Source of the DNA: Polynucleobacter sp. Adler-ghost
Lineage (GTDB): Bacteria > Pseudomonadota > Gammaproteobacteria > Burkholderiales > Burkholderiaceae
Length of the DNA: 64,000 nucleotides
Direction of reading: 5' to 3'
Assembly (NCBI RefSeq): GCF_018688495.1
Contig: NZ_CP061320.1
Coordinates: 1,770,586-1,834,585, forward strand
The notes under the pieces were generated by a model that did no database searches, was not told where the DNA came from, and worked only from the letters and a program-made list of their open reading frames with translations. The position numbers and the translations under genes are program-made. Positions 41,583-55,412 of the stretch are shown here, piece by piece. Position 1 is the stretch's first letter. Every line of letters begins with the position of its first letter.

Positions 41583-43442
41583 ATGAATCGCTACCCTCTC
41601 TGGAAATACATAGTCATCCTCTCTGCCTTATTGATTGGAGGGCTATATTCATTACCCAATTTCTTCGGAGAGGCGCCAGCGGTTCAAGTCTCGTCCGCCA
41701 AGCCAACCATCAAGGTTGATTTGGCGACACAGTCTCGAGTAGAAAAGATTTTGACTGATGACAACATCAGTAACACTGGCATCTTCTTTGAATCTACAGG
41801 TAGTGTAGGTTCAATCAAAATTCGTTTTAACAATACCGACATCCAACTTCGTGCCCGCGACTTGCTGCAACAGAAATTGAACATCGATCAAAACGAACCT
41901 AATTTCACCGTGGCATTAAACCTACTCTCCAACACACCGAGCTGGTTAAACGCACTCAATGCTTTACCAATGCCTCTTGGCCTTGACTTGCGTGGTGGCG
42001 TGTACTTCTTACTACAAGTGGATATGAAAGGCGCCGTTCAAAAGAAGGTTACTTCTTTGGCAACAGATATTCGTAGTCAGCTGCGTGACAAATCCATTCG
42101 CCAGCAAGGTATAGAGCGTGGCCAAGACTCCATCACCCTAACATTTGGCAGCACCGAAGATGCTGAGAAGGCGCGCACCGTCTTGATGACGAGTCAGCCT
42201 GATCTGATCTGGCAAGTTAAGCCTACCGGCCTGTCTCCAAAACTGGTTGGCGAATTTAAACCGACCGCCCTGAAAGAAATTCAAGATAACGCAGTAAAAC
42301 AAAATATCGTCACGCTCAATAAGCGCGTCAATGAGTTAGCCGTGAAAGAGCCAGTCATTCAACAACAAGGTGCTGAGCGAATTGTTGTGCAGCTTCCAGG
42401 CGTGCAAGATACTGCGCGCGCTAAGGACATCATTGGTCGTACCGCAACTCTGGAGTCTAGGTTAGCCGACCCAATCGTTTCAACTATCGCCATTGGTGAG
42501 ACTCCACCTCCAGGCATGGATGTATTCCGCTTTGGCGAAACTCGCCAAGGTGTATTCAAAAAATCGGTCATCTTTAGTGGTGATCGCATTACCGATGCAA
42601 GTGCCGGCTTTGATCAAAACCAACGACCTGCGGTAAATATCTCTTTGGATGCTGCTGGTGGGCGTGTGATGCAAGAAGTGACCCGTGAAAACATCGGCAA
42701 ACCGATGGGCATGATCTTGTTTGAAAAAGGTAAAGGTGAGGTCCTCACGATTGCCACGATTCAAGGTGAGTTTGGCTCTAAGTTTCAAATTACTGGCCAA
42801 CCAACTACCGAGAGTGCAAATGACTTGGCGCTCTTGTTACGCGCAGGCTCATTAGCAGCGCCGATGGAAATCATTGAAGAGCGCACGATTGGACCAAGCT
42901 TAGGTGCAGAAAATATTGAGAAGGGCTTTAAATCTCTCATCATGGGTTTTGCTGCAATCTCGATTTTCATGATTGCCTACTACCTCTTGTTTGGCACATT
43001 CTCAGTAGTGGCTCTAGCAGTCAACTTGTTACTCTTGATCTCGGTGTTGTCAATGCTACAAGCCACCCTAACATTGCCAGGTATTGCTGCAATGGCCTTG
43101 GCACTGGGTATGGCTATTGACTCCAATGTGTTGATCAACGAACGTATTCGTGAGGAGCTGCGTAACGGCGCCGCGCCGCAAACAGCAATTGCTGTTGGCT
43201 TTGACAAAGCTTGGGCAACAATCTTGGATTCAAACGTCACCACCTTAATTGCTGGTCTTGCATTACTCGCATTTGGCTCTGGTCCAATTAAAGGCTTTGC
43301 AGTAGTGCATTGCCTTGGTATTTTGACTTCTATGTTTTCAGCAGTCTTTTTCTCACGTGGCCTAGTTAACCTCTGGTATGGCAGAGGAAAAAAAGTCCAG
43401 AAACTCGCTATCGGCCAAGTTTGGCGCTCACAGGAGAAATAA
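41583..43442 (+). CDS. secD: Protein translocase subunit SecD
   Basis: With SecF, SecD uses the proton gradient to pull secreted proteins through the SecYEG channel. The 619-residue protein has an N-terminal membrane helix (YIVILSALLIGGLYSLPNFF), the periplasmic P1 head with PLGLDLRGGVYFLLQVDM, and the five-helix membrane half with SLGAENIEKGFKSLIMGFAA, MALALGMAIDSNVLINERIRE and GFDKAWATILDSNVTTLIAG, the RND-type segment with the functional aspartate. Three bases separate its stop from secF. Confidence 0.97.
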   Translation: MNRYPLWKYIVILSALLIGGLYSLPNFFGEAPAVQVSSAKPTIKVDLATQSRVEKILTDDNISNTGIFFESTGSVGSIKIRFNNTDIQLRARDLLQQKLNIDQNEPNFTVALNLLSNTPSWLNALNALPMPLGLDLRGGVYFLLQVDMKGAVQKKVTSLATDIRSQLRDKSIRQQGIERGQDSITLTFGSTEDAEKARTVLMTSQPDLIWQVKPTGLSPKLVGEFKPTALKEIQDNAVKQNIVTLNKRVNELAVKEPVIQQQGAERIVVQLPGVQDTARAKDIIGRTATLESRLADPIVSTIAIGETPPPGMDVFRFGETRQGVFKKSVIFSGDRITDASAGFDQNQRPAVNISLDAAGGRVMQEVTRENIGKPMGMILFEKGKGEVLTIATIQGEFGSKFQITGQPTTESANDLALLLRAGSLAAPMEIIEERTIGPSLGAENIEKGFKSLIMGFAAISIFMIAYYLLFGTFSVVALAVNLLLLISVLSMLQATLTLPGIAAMALALGMAIDSNVLINERIREELRNGAAPQTAIAVGFDKAWATILDSNVTTLIAGLALLAFGSGPIKGFAVVHCLGILTSMFSAVFFSRGLVNLWYGRGKKVQKLAIGQVWRSQEK

Positions 43443-43445
43443 GTC

Positions 43446-44420
43446 ATGGAATTTTTCCGAATTAAAAAAGATATTCCCTTTATGCGCCATGCATTGGCGC
43501 TGAATGCAGTTTCTCTAATTACCTTCTTTGCGGCCGTTTTCTTCCTTTGGCAAAACGGTCTTCACTTATCTATCGAGTTCACTGGCGGTACAGTGATGGA
43601 AGTTTCTTATCCACAAACAGCCCCTCTAGATTCAATCAGATCAAAGGTAGAAAAACTGGGCTATGCCGATACCCAGATTCAGAACTTTGGCAGTTCGCGT
43701 GATGTGATGATTCGCCTGCCATTGCAAAAAGATGCCGAAGGCAAAATAATTTCTTCTGCGGACCAAAGTGCAGCGGTCATGCAAGCACTTGAGCCAGCCA
43801 CTTCAGGCGTCAAGTTACAGCGTGTTGAGTTTGTTGGTCCACAGGTTGGACGTGAGCTAGCAATAGATGGATTGATGGCACTACTATTTGTGATTATCGG
43901 CATCGTGGTTTATCTCTCTTTCCGCTTTGAGTGGAAATTTGCTGTTGCTGGCATTATTGCCAACTTACATGACATCGTGATTATTCTGGGCTTCTTTGCC
44001 TTCTTCCAGTGGGAGTTCTCTCTGTCTGTTTTGGCTGCGGTATTGGCCGTATTGGGCTACTCAGTAAACGAGTCTGTGGTGATCTTTGACCGTATTCGCG
44101 AAAACTTCCGCAAATACCGCAAGATGAATACCCGCGAAATTATTGATAACGCTATCACCAGCACAATCAGTCGTACCGTAATTACCCACGGCAGTACTGA
44201 AATGATGGTTTTGGCGATGTTGATTTTTGGTGGTCCTACCCTCTTCTACTTTGCCTTAGCCCTCACCATTGGTATTTTGTTTGGCATCTACTCGTCCGTG
44301 TTCGTGGCAGCGGCTTTGGCCATGTGGCTTGGTGTGACGCGCGAAGATTTAGTGAAGGGCGATAAAAAGCCAGATGATGTTGCGCGCAACGATGATCCCA
44401 ACTTTGGGGCTCAGGTTTAA
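43446..44420 (+). CDS. secF: Protein translocase subunit SecF
   Basis: Partner of SecD. The 324-residue protein has a first membrane helix after IKKDIPFMRHALALNAVS, the EFTGGTVMEV periplasmic motif, and the conserved membrane half VEFVGPQVGRELAIDGLMAL, VAGIIANLHDIVIILGFFA, AAVLAVLGYSVNESVVIFDR, RENFRK and TISRTVITHGSTEMMVLAM. Length equals E. coli SecF. It ends the queA-tgt-yajC-secDF run and converges with waaA 14 bases on; no intrinsic terminator is seen in that gap. Confidence 0.97.
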   Translation: MEFFRIKKDIPFMRHALALNAVSLITFFAAVFFLWQNGLHLSIEFTGGTVMEVSYPQTAPLDSIRSKVEKLGYADTQIQNFGSSRDVMIRLPLQKDAEGKIISSADQSAAVMQALEPATSGVKLQRVEFVGPQVGRELAIDGLMALLFVIIGIVVYLSFRFEWKFAVAGIIANLHDIVIILGFFAFFQWEFSLSVLAAVLAVLGYSVNESVVIFDRIRENFRKYRKMNTREIIDNAITSTISRTVITHGSTEMMVLAMLIFGGPTLFYFALALTIGILFGIYSSVFVAAALAMWLGVTREDLVKGDKKPDDVARNDDPNFGAQV

Positions 44421-44434
44421 TCTCCCAATCGGAG

Positions 44435-47232
<2,798 letters not shown>

Positions 47233-47262
47233 TTAGGAGCAATTCAGTTTGATTGAGATCGC

Positions 47263-47274
47263 TATACTAAGGAC
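47263..47274 (+). promoter_or_regulatory. Start-proximal -10 element before gst
   Basis: TATACT (47263-47268, 5 of 6) ends six bases before the GST ATG. The gap AAGGAC contains AGGA but only one base from the ATG, too close for normal ribosome binding. No convincing -35 at 16-18 bases. Confidence 0.4.
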
Positions 47275-47889
47275 ATGAAACTCATCGGATCCCTCACTAG
47301 CCCTTACGTACGTAAGGTACGCATTGTTTTTTTAGAAAAAAAGGTGGATTTAGACCTCGAACTAGAGAATGTCTGGGCTGCAGACACCAAAATAGCCCTC
47401 AACAACCCCTTAGGCAAAGTGCCTTGTCTTGTTTTAGATGACGGTGAGGTCATCTACGATTCGCGGGTGATTGCTGAGTACGCAGATACATTGAGCCCGG
47501 TGGGCAAACTGATCCCGACAGGTAGTCGTGAACGCGCTACTGTCAAAACTTGGGAAACCTTGGCTGACGGGGTGGCAGATGCAGGAATTTTGGCTCGTTT
47601 AGAGGCGACCTTACGTCCACCTGAGCAGCAGAGCCCCGCTTGGGTTGAGCGTCAAATGGGTAAGATGAATACCTCTCTTGCCCAAATGTCCCGTGTATTA
47701 GGTGAAAACGCCTGGTGCCACGGCAACCAGATGACTTTGGCTGACATTGCTGTTGGCTGCGCTTTGGGTTACCTGCTGTTCCGCTTCCCCAATATCGCTT
47801 GGCAAGCGCAATATCCTAATTTAGATGCCCTATATCAAAAGTTGATGCAAAGGCCTTCCTTCGCAGAAACAGCGCCCCCAGCCGCCTAA
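47275..47889 (+). CDS. Glutathione S-transferase family protein
   Basis: A 204-residue cytosolic GST-fold protein. The thioredoxin-like half has LIGSLTSPYVRKVRIVFLEK (serine/tyrosine near the glutathione thiol) and GKVPCLVLDDGEVIYDSRVIAEYAD, the cis-proline and glutathione gamma-Glu contact region; the helical half has LGENAWCHGNQMTLADIAVGCAL with the conserved aspartate. The SPYVRKVR motif is common in beta-type or YibF-like bacterial GSTs; substrate unknown. Divergent from purB and convergent with mnmA (24 bases). Confidence 0.88.
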   Translation: MKLIGSLTSPYVRKVRIVFLEKKVDLDLELENVWAADTKIALNNPLGKVPCLVLDDGEVIYDSRVIAEYADTLSPVGKLIPTGSRERATVKTWETLADGVADAGILARLEATLRPPEQQSPAWVERQMGKMNTSLAQMSRVLGENAWCHGNQMTLADIAVGCALGYLLFRFPNIAWQAQYPNLDALYQKLMQRPSFAETAPPAA

Positions 47890-47913
47890 ATCAGGGCGCT
47901 AGAGCTGGAAGCC

Positions 47914-49029
47914 TTAGGCGGAAATAATGCCGCCGCCCAAGCAAATATCTCCGTCGTACAAAACGGCAGACTGGCCTGGAGTAACGGCCCATTGGGCCTC
48001 TGGAAAGGCCAATTCAAAACTCAAAGGTCCCGCAGCTCCAGTAGCAAGCGTGCATAGTGAGTCTGCTTGGCGATAGCGGGTTTTTGCAGAGTACTGCCCC
48101 GGAGTAGGTGCAACTCCAGCAATCCAACTAGCATCAATTGTAGAAAGCTGATTGGCCAGTAGCCATGGATGATCATGGCCCTGGGCGACGTATAGGGTGT
48201 TATTGGCCACATCCTTACGAGCGACGTACCATGCATCACCATTGCCGTCCTGGCTGCCACCCAAACCAATGCCCTTGCGCTGCCCTAGGGTGAAAAAGGC
48301 AAGACCCATATGCTCCCCCACTGTTTTACCTTCTGGGGTTTTAATGGGGCCAGGAGCACGTGGTAAGTAGCGGTTTAAGAATTCGCGGAAGGGGCGCTCA
48401 CCAATAAAGCAAATCCCTGTGGAGTCTTTTTTGGCGGCATTATGCAAGCCGATTTGTTCGGCAATCTTACGTACCTCCGTCTTTGGAATCTCCCCCAAAG
48501 GAAAAAGTACATTTGCCAATTGACTTTGGGTTAAGCGATGTAAGAAATAACTTTGGTCTTTACTGGCATCCAATGCCTTTAATAGCTGAACACGGCCATC
48601 CTCATGACGAACCCGTGCATAGTGACCTGTTGCAATGGCATCTGCACCCAAACTGATGGCGTGATCCAAAAAGGCTTTAAATTTAATTTCTGCATTGCAC
48701 AATACATCCGGGTTGGGCGTCCTGCCGGCAGCATATTCACGCAAAAACTCCGCAAAAACACGCTCACGGTACTCAGCGGCAAAATTAACAGCCTCGACAT
48801 CAATCCCAATGAGGTCGGCTACAGAAACTACATCTAGCCAATCCTGACGTGCAGAGCAATATTCGTCGCTATCATCATCCTCCCAGTTTTTCATGAAAAG
48901 GCCAATCACTTCATAGCCTTGCTGCTTGAGCATCCAAGCTGCAACAGACGAATCTACCCCTCCAGACATCCCAACCACGACTTTGGAGGGTTTTGAAGCA
49001 GGTATTGCGACAGAATTGAGGGAGATCAT
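47914..49029 (-). CDS. mnmA: tRNA-specific 2-thiouridylase MnmA
   Basis: MnmA thiolates uridine 34 in tRNAs for Lys, Glu and Gln using persulfide sulfur and ATP. I choose the ATG at 49029 (371 residues, the family length) rather than the TTG at 49086, which would add a non-homologous leader. Motifs: PP-loop [28 protein letters not shown], catalytic cysteines in [12 protein letters not shown] and [21 protein letters not shown], and the C-terminal beta-barrel. A TACAAT about 46 bases upstream fits a promoter for the ATG start but not for the TTG. Confidence 0.94.
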   Translation of the reverse strand: MISLNSVAIPASKPSKVVVGMSGGVDSSVAAWMLKQQGYEVIGLFMKNWEDDDSDEYCSARQDWLDVVSVADLIGIDVEAVNFAAEYRERVFAEFLREYAAGRTPNPDVLCNAEIKFKAFLDHAISLGADAIATGHYARVRHEDGRVQLLKALDASKDQSYFLHRLTQSQLANVLFPLGEIPKTEVRKIAEQIGLHNAAKKDSTGICFIGERPFREFLNRYLPRAPGPIKTPEGKTVGEHMGLAFFTLGQRKGIGLGGSQDGNGDAWYVARKDVANNTLYVAQGHDHPWLLANQLSTIDASWIAGVAPTPGQYSAKTRYRQADSLCTLATGAAGPLSFELAFPEAQWAVTPGQSAVLYDGDICLGGGIISA

Positions 49030-49202
49030 CAAAAAATGCGAGAATTCGTTATCAGCTAAAAACCCATTGTAGAAGTCTTGCTCCAAATTTACGAGATTTG
49101 TGGCAAAACCAAATAAATGGCATTAAGGGAAATAGATAGGTAGATTTTCGCCTAACTAACTAAAATAGATTTTTTTGAAAAATTTGCTTTTGGAGACATG
49201 CC

Positions 49203-50333
49203 ATGCGCATAGGAGTACCGCTGGAAATCAGACTCGGGGAGACTCGAGTTGCCGCCACACCGGAAACCGTTAAGAAACTGATTGGTCAAGGCCATACAGT
49301 TGTTATTCAAAAAGATGCGGGTCTTACAGCCAGCCAGCCTGATTCCGCCTATGAAGCTGTTGGCGCCACGATTGGTAGCGCAGCAGATGCATTAAGTGCA
49401 GAGATCGTTCTAAAGGTGCGTGCACCTGAAGCGGCAGAGCTCAAACAAATTCAATCTGGCAGCGTGCTCATTGGCATGCTCGATCCATTTGATAATAATA
49501 ATATCGCCGCGATGGCTGCCCAAGGCGTAACTGCATTCTCATTAGAGGCTGCACCACGTACTACTCGTGCACAAAGCATGGATGTCTTATCTTCGCAAGC
49601 CAACATCGCAGGCTATAAAGCAGTGATGGTTGCCGCCAATGAGTATCAGCGCTTTATGCCTATGCTCATGACTGCAGCCGGAACCGTTAAAGCAGCACGC
49701 GTACTGATCTTGGGCGCTGGTGTTGCTGGCCTCCAAGCCATTGCAACTGCAAAGCGTTTAGGTGCCGTCATTGAGGCATCTGACGTGCGCCCTGCTGCCA
49801 AGGAACAAATTGAATCTCTTGGCGCCAAGTTTGTTGACGTTCCTTACGAGACAGATGAAGAGCGCGAAATCGCTAAAGGCGTTGGCGGTTATGCGCGCCC
49901 TATGCCTGAATCTTGGATGAAGCGTCAAGCAGCATTGGTTGCAGAACGTGCTCAACAAGCTGATATCGTCATCACAACCGCCTTAATTCCCGGTCGTAAG
50001 CCACCCGTCTTATTGCACAGCGACACCGTTGCCAATATGAAACCCGGTTCGATCGTGATCGACTTAGCTGCCGGTCGTGGTGACAATGGATCAGGTAACT
50101 GCCCATTGACCCAAGAAGACAAGATTGTTGAGAAAAATGGTGTGAAGATTATTGGTTACAGTAATCTCGCCAGTATGGTAGCTGCGGATGCTTCTGCCCT
50201 ATACGCACGCAACTTGCTCGATTTCATGAAGCTCATCGTTGACCCAGAAGCGAAGTTAGTTATCCCAACCGATGACGACATCGTTACTGCCTGCCTCATG
50301 TGTCGTGATGGTCAGGCTATCCGTAAAAACTAA
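49203..50333 (+). CDS. pntAA: NAD(P) transhydrogenase subunit alpha part 1
   Basis: NAD(H)-binding domain I of the proton-pumping transhydrogenase that makes NADPH. The 376-residue protein has RIGVPLEIRLGETRVAATPE, QSMDVLSSQANIAGYKAV, the Rossmann loop VLILGAGVAGLQAIATAKRLG, EASDVRPAAKEQIESLGA and the mobile-loop region ending TALIPGRKPPVLL. The alpha subunit is split into two genes, as in many alpha- and betaproteobacteria. A TTTTGGAGAC ribosome site precedes the ATG; TAAAAT at 49161-49166 may be the -10 in the 173-base gap after mnmA, which contains no gene. Confidence 0.96.
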   Translation: MRIGVPLEIRLGETRVAATPETVKKLIGQGHTVVIQKDAGLTASQPDSAYEAVGATIGSAADALSAEIVLKVRAPEAAELKQIQSGSVLIGMLDPFDNNNIAAMAAQGVTAFSLEAAPRTTRAQSMDVLSSQANIAGYKAVMVAANEYQRFMPMLMTAAGTVKAARVLILGAGVAGLQAIATAKRLGAVIEASDVRPAAKEQIESLGAKFVDVPYETDEEREIAKGVGGYARPMPESWMKRQAALVAERAQQADIVITTALIPGRKPPVLLHSDTVANMKPGSIVIDLAAGRGDNGSGNCPLTQEDKIVEKNGVKIIGYSNLASMVAADASALYARNLLDFMKLIVDPEAKLVIPTDDDIVTACLMCRDGQAIRKN

Positions 50334-50357
50334 TACAGAATATTCAAAGGAAACATC

Positions 50358-50696
50358 ATGGATCTCGCTGCTTTTCAAAGCATCCTCACAGTCCAAAACA
50401 TCACCGTGTTTGTTTTGGCCATTTTTGTTGGCTATCAAGTAGTTTGGAACGTCACCCCTGCATTACATACTCCACTCATGGCAGTTACCAACGCTATCTC
50501 TGGAATCATCATTGTTGGCGCCCTACTTCAAACTGAGGTCATTGGTGGCGATGAGATTACTCTCACTAGCATCATTGGTGCAGTAGCCGTCTTCTTAGCA
50601 TCAATTAATATTTTTGGTGGCTTTATGGTCACCCGTCGCATGCTTGAAATGTTCAAGAAAAAAGCCCCTAAAGCTGATGCGACTGGAACTAAATAA
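50358..50696 (+). CDS. pntAB: NAD(P) transhydrogenase subunit alpha part 2
   Basis: The 112-residue membrane piece of the split alpha subunit, with about three to four hydrophobic helices ([51 protein letters not shown]) and the conserved ending [14 protein letters not shown]. Part of the proton channel together with the membrane part of PntB. Twenty-four bases behind pntAA and 34 before pntB. Confidence 0.96.
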   Translation: MDLAAFQSILTVQNITVFVLAIFVGYQVVWNVTPALHTPLMAVTNAISGIIIVGALLQTEVIGGDEITLTSIIGAVAVFLASINIFGGFMVTRRMLEMFKKKAPKADATGTK

Positions 50697-50730
50697 AAAC
50701 TAGAACAAGATCTATATAGAGACCACAAAC

Positions 50731-52098
50731 ATGTCAAATATAACCGCGATTTCCTACCTCATTTCATCGGTGCTTTTCATCCTCGCCTTGCGTGGATTGT
50801 CTTCACCAACTACATCACGTCAAGGCAATACCTTTGGCATGATCGGCATGTTGCTTGCCGTAATCACCACCTTCATGATTCCTGACTTTAAGCCAGTCTT
50901 CTCATTGATTATTGGTGCGATTGTTGCTGGTGCAATCATTGGAATACTTGCTGCTAAACGTGTGCAAATGACCAAGATGCCAGAACTCGTAGCGTTGATG
51001 CACTCTTTTGTTGGCTTGTCAGCAGTATTGATTGCGATTGCGGCAGTGTTTAATCCAGCCCAAGACCATACTGGCGCGCAAAAGATTGAACTCTTTATCG
51101 GTGCATTTATTGGCGCCATCACCTTTACTGCTTCCATTATTGCTTTTGGTAAATTATCTGGCAAAGTCAGTGGTAAATCAGTCACTTTTGCTGGTCAGCA
51201 CTTGCTCAACCTGATTCTCGCAATTGTCATGGTTGCTGGTGGAGTCATGTACTTCATGACCGGTAGTCACGAAGCATTTTTAGTAATGTGTGCGATTGCT
51301 TTGGTATTAGGCGTGACCTTGATCATCCCCATCGGTGGCGCAGATATGCCTGTGGTTGTGTCGATGCTCAACAGTTACTCTGGATGGGCGGCTGCAGGCA
51401 TTGGCTTCACATTAAACAACCCAGTATTGATTATTGCTGGTGCTTGCGTAGGCTCCTCTGGTGCGATTTTGTCTTACATCATGTGTAAGGCAATGAACCG
51501 CTCAATCTTGGCAGTCTTGCTAGGTGGCTTCGGTGCCGAGGCTGCTGCCGGTGGCGCTGATGATGGCGGTCCAAAGAACTACAAAACTGGTTCACCAGAA
51601 GATGCTGCCTTCCTCATGGAGAATGCCGACACAGTCGTGATTGTTCCTGGCTACGGCCTCGCAGTTGCCCGTGCTCAGCATGCACTTAAAGAGTTAACAG
51701 AAAAACTGACTCATCATGGCGTGACCGTAAAGTATGCGATTCACCCAGTGGCAGGTCGTATGCCCGGTCACATGAACGTACTCTTGGCTGAAGCTGAAGT
51801 TCCATACGACCAAGTGTTTGAGATGGAAGACATTAACAGTGATTTTGGTCAGGCTGACGTGGTGCTAGTACTTGGTGCAAACGATGTGGTAAACCCTGCC
51901 GCTCGTACGCCAGGTAGTCCAATCTTTGGTATGCCAATTTTGGAAGCCTATAAAGCCAAAACCATTATTGTCAACAAGCGCTCTATGGCAGCAGGTTATG
52001 CTGGTCTAGATAACGAACTCTTCTACATGGATAAAACGATGATGGTCTTCGGTGATGCGAAGAAGGTTGTAGAAGACATGGTGAAGTCAGTAAGTTAA
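50731..52098 (+). CDS. pntB: NAD(P) transhydrogenase subunit beta
   Basis: The beta subunit (455 residues): about eight to nine membrane helices in the first 270 residues (MPELVALMHSFVGLSAVLIA, SYSGWAAAGIGFTLNN, MNRSILAVLLGGFG) followed by the NADP(H)-binding domain III with VVIVPGYGLAVARAQHAL, IHPVAGRMPGHMNVLLAEA, VLGANDVVNPAA and INKRSMA-type text (IVNKRSMAAGYAG). Ends the pnt operon, closed by a hairpin terminator 22 bases after the stop codon. Confidence 0.97.
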   Translation: MSNITAISYLISSVLFILALRGLSSPTTSRQGNTFGMIGMLLAVITTFMIPDFKPVFSLIIGAIVAGAIIGILAAKRVQMTKMPELVALMHSFVGLSAVLIAIAAVFNPAQDHTGAQKIELFIGAFIGAITFTASIIAFGKLSGKVSGKSVTFAGQHLLNLILAIVMVAGGVMYFMTGSHEAFLVMCAIALVLGVTLIIPIGGADMPVVVSMLNSYSGWAAAGIGFTLNNPVLIIAGACVGSSGAILSYIMCKAMNRSILAVLLGGFGAEAAAGGADDGGPKNYKTGSPEDAAFLMENADTVVIVPGYGLAVARAQHALKELTEKLTHHGVTVKYAIHPVAGRMPGHMNVLLAEAEVPYDQVFEMEDINSDFGQADVVLVLGANDVVNPAARTPGSPIFGMPILEAYKAKTIIVNKRSMAAGYAGLDNELFYMDKTMMVFGDAKKVVEDMVKSVS

Positions 52099-52119
52099 AT
52101 CAAACACTTCTCAATCAAG

Positions 52120-52143
52120 AACCGCCTTCGGGCGGTTTTTTAT
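52120..52143 (+). terminator. Terminator of the pnt operon
   Basis: ACCGCC and GGCGGT flank a TTCG tetraloop (stem 52121-52126 / 52131-52136), directly followed by at least six T. A textbook intrinsic terminator. Confidence 0.93.
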
Positions 52144-52206
52144 TACGTTAAGATATATACGAACGCCCCTAGAGCACTAAAAAATTATATTAATACGAGA
52201 CGAACA

Positions 52207-53172
52207 ATGAATATTAAAAAACACTTGCTTTTAGTAATGGGTTTAATTTGGATTACATCCGTCCAAGCTCAAAATACCTACCCTAATAGACCGATTCAGA
52301 TGATCATGCCATTGCAGGCCGGAAGTGGTGTCGATATTTTGATGCGACCCATTGCACAAAAAATGAGTGAGAACTTGGGACAGGTAATTACGATTGAAAA
52401 CCTTCCTGGTGGCGCCGGTTTAATCGGAGCTAGCAAGGTAGCTCAGGCTAATGCAGAGGGCTATGTACTAGGTGCATTTAATGACAGCATCTTAACAATG
52501 CTACCCAATCTGCACAAGAAAATTGACTACGATCCCATTCAAAGTTTTGCTCCAGTCTCCGAAGTAGCTGCAATCACTTTCGTCATGGTAGCAAACCCGT
52601 CATTTCCGGGAAACACAGCGGCAGACTTAATTCGGATTGCTAAAGAAAATCCAGGAAAAATTGATTACGCCTCAGGCGGCAATGGCTCACCTCAGCATAT
52701 TGGTATGGAGATCTTTCGCCAGTATACGGGTGCGCCATTGGTGCATATCCCCTATCGTGGAGCGGCAGCAGCAGTAACCGATGTCATGGCAGGACAGGTG
52801 CCTGTGATGATTAGCGCTTTATCTGTTGTCCTTCCACATATTCGATCAGGGAAACTAAAGGTGTTAGGTATCACTAGCAAAATGCGTTCACCTTTGCTAC
52901 CAAATGCGCCGACTGTGAGCGAGAGTGTTAAAGGTTATGAGTTCTCTACCTGGGGTGCGATTGTCGCCCCCAAGGGTGCAACATCAGCTGTCGTTAGTAA
53001 ACTCAATGATTCATTGGCTTTAGCGTTAAAAGATCAGAAGTTGCGGGATCAGTTAATACAGCAAGGTTTTGAATTTGTACCTTTAGGACCGGATCATTTA
53101 AAAGAAATGATTGCACAAGGCTTAGTGAAGATGAAAAAGGTTATCAAAGATGGCGGTATTCAGCCGGATTAA
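52207..53172 (+). CDS. Bug/TctC-family periplasmic substrate-binding protein
   Basis: A 321-residue periplasmic binding protein of the tripartite tricarboxylate transporter (Bug) family. A signal peptide with cleavage after SVQAQ is evident, then TYPNRPIQMIMPLQAGSGVDILMRPIAQ-type text, the NLPGGAGLIGASKVA ligand loop, IDYASGGNGSPQHIGMEIF, VPVMISALSVVLPHIRSGKL and the APTVSES hinge. No tctA or tctB membrane genes lie nearby, so this is one of the orphan Bug proteins abundant in Burkholderiales; ligand unknown. Flanked by terminators on both sides, it forms a single-gene unit; TATATT near 52183-52188 may be the -10. Confidence 0.9.
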   Translation: MNIKKHLLLVMGLIWITSVQAQNTYPNRPIQMIMPLQAGSGVDILMRPIAQKMSENLGQVITIENLPGGAGLIGASKVAQANAEGYVLGAFNDSILTMLPNLHKKIDYDPIQSFAPVSEVAAITFVMVANPSFPGNTAADLIRIAKENPGKIDYASGGNGSPQHIGMEIFRQYTGAPLVHIPYRGAAAAVTDVMAGQVPVMISALSVVLPHIRSGKLKVLGITSKMRSPLLPNAPTVSESVKGYEFSTWGAIVAPKGATSAVVSKLNDSLALALKDQKLRDQLIQQGFEFVPLGPDHLKEMIAQGLVKMKKVIKDGGIQPD

Positions 53173-53188
53173 TTTCTAATATACCAAT

Positions 53189-53222
53189 AAAAAACGCCTG
53201 GTCTTTTGAACCAGGCGTTTTA
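53189..53222. terminator. Bidirectional terminator between the Bug gene and groEL
   Basis: An 11-base-pair perfect stem, AAAACGCCTGG (53191-53201) and CCAGGCGTTTT (53211-53221), with A and T runs on both flanks, placed between convergent genes. It should stop transcription from both sides. Confidence 0.92.
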
Positions 53223-53258
53223 GTTTCTACAGCTAGATAGCTGAGGAATCAACAGCAA

Positions 53259-54926
<1,668 letters not shown>

Positions 54927-54937
54927 TTAGGTACTAA

Positions 54938-55228
54938 TTACTTCTGTACAACAGCCATGATGTCTTCTTCGCGCATGACGAGAAGCTCGTCAGTGCCGAC
55001 CTTAACTGTTTGACCTGCATATTTGCCGAATAACACGCGATCGCCAACTTTGACGTCTGGTGCATTCAACTTACCGCTGTCATCACGTTTGCCCGGGCCA
55101 ACTGCCAATACTTCGCCTTGATCCGGCTTTTCAGCAGCAGCATCCGGAATGATGATTCCAGAGGCAGTTTTTGATTCTTGATCTAAACGTTTGATGATTA
55201 CGCGATCATGTAAAGGACGCAGATTCAT
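54938..55228 (-). CDS. groES: Co-chaperonin GroES (Hsp10)
   Basis: The 96-residue lid of the GroEL cage. It starts [20 protein letters not shown] and contains the mobile loop ([19 protein letters not shown]), [29 protein letters not shown] and the terminal [15 protein letters not shown]. An AGGAGAAGGA ribosome site lies directly before the ATG. The leader is about 130 bases and begins within the CIRCE operator. Confidence 0.98.
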   Translation of the reverse strand: MNLRPLHDRVIIKRLDQESKTASGIIIPDAAAEKPDQGEVLAVGPGKRDDSGKLNAPDVKVGDRVLFGKYAGQTVKVGTDELLVMREEDIMAVVQK

Positions 55229-55337
55229 TCCTTCTCCTATGTTAGTAAGTGTTAACTAATTAAAAAACCAATATAAATCAATGTGTTGCATTCTCTTAAC
55301 ACGCAGAAAACAAGCTTTTCAGCTGAATAAGCCTGTT

Positions 55338-55364
55338 TTAGCACTCGCGTGTAGGGAGTGCTGA
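55338..55364. promoter_or_regulatory. CIRCE operator (HrcA binding site) of groESL
   Basis: TTAGCACTC (55338-55346), nine bases, then GAGTGCTGA (55356-55364). This matches the CIRCE consensus TTAGCACTC-N9-GAGTGCTAA at 17 of 18 positions. It overlaps the expected groES transcription start, the right place for repression by HrcA, which is encoded at 15480-16502. Confidence 0.95.
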
Positions 55365-55365
55365 T

Positions 55366-55394
55366 TATATAGGTCTGTTTCTAGGGATTTCAAG
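55366..55394 (-). promoter_or_regulatory. Sigma-32 promoter of groESL
   Basis: On the minus strand CTTGAAA (55388-55394) and ACCTATATA (55366-55374) are separated by 13 bases, the same geometry as at dnaK and grpE. The -10 is less perfect than in those two and contains an overlapping TATAAT, so basal sigma-70 use is also possible. Confidence 0.8.
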
Positions 55395-55412
55395 GGCAAA
55401 TTCACCTTAAAT

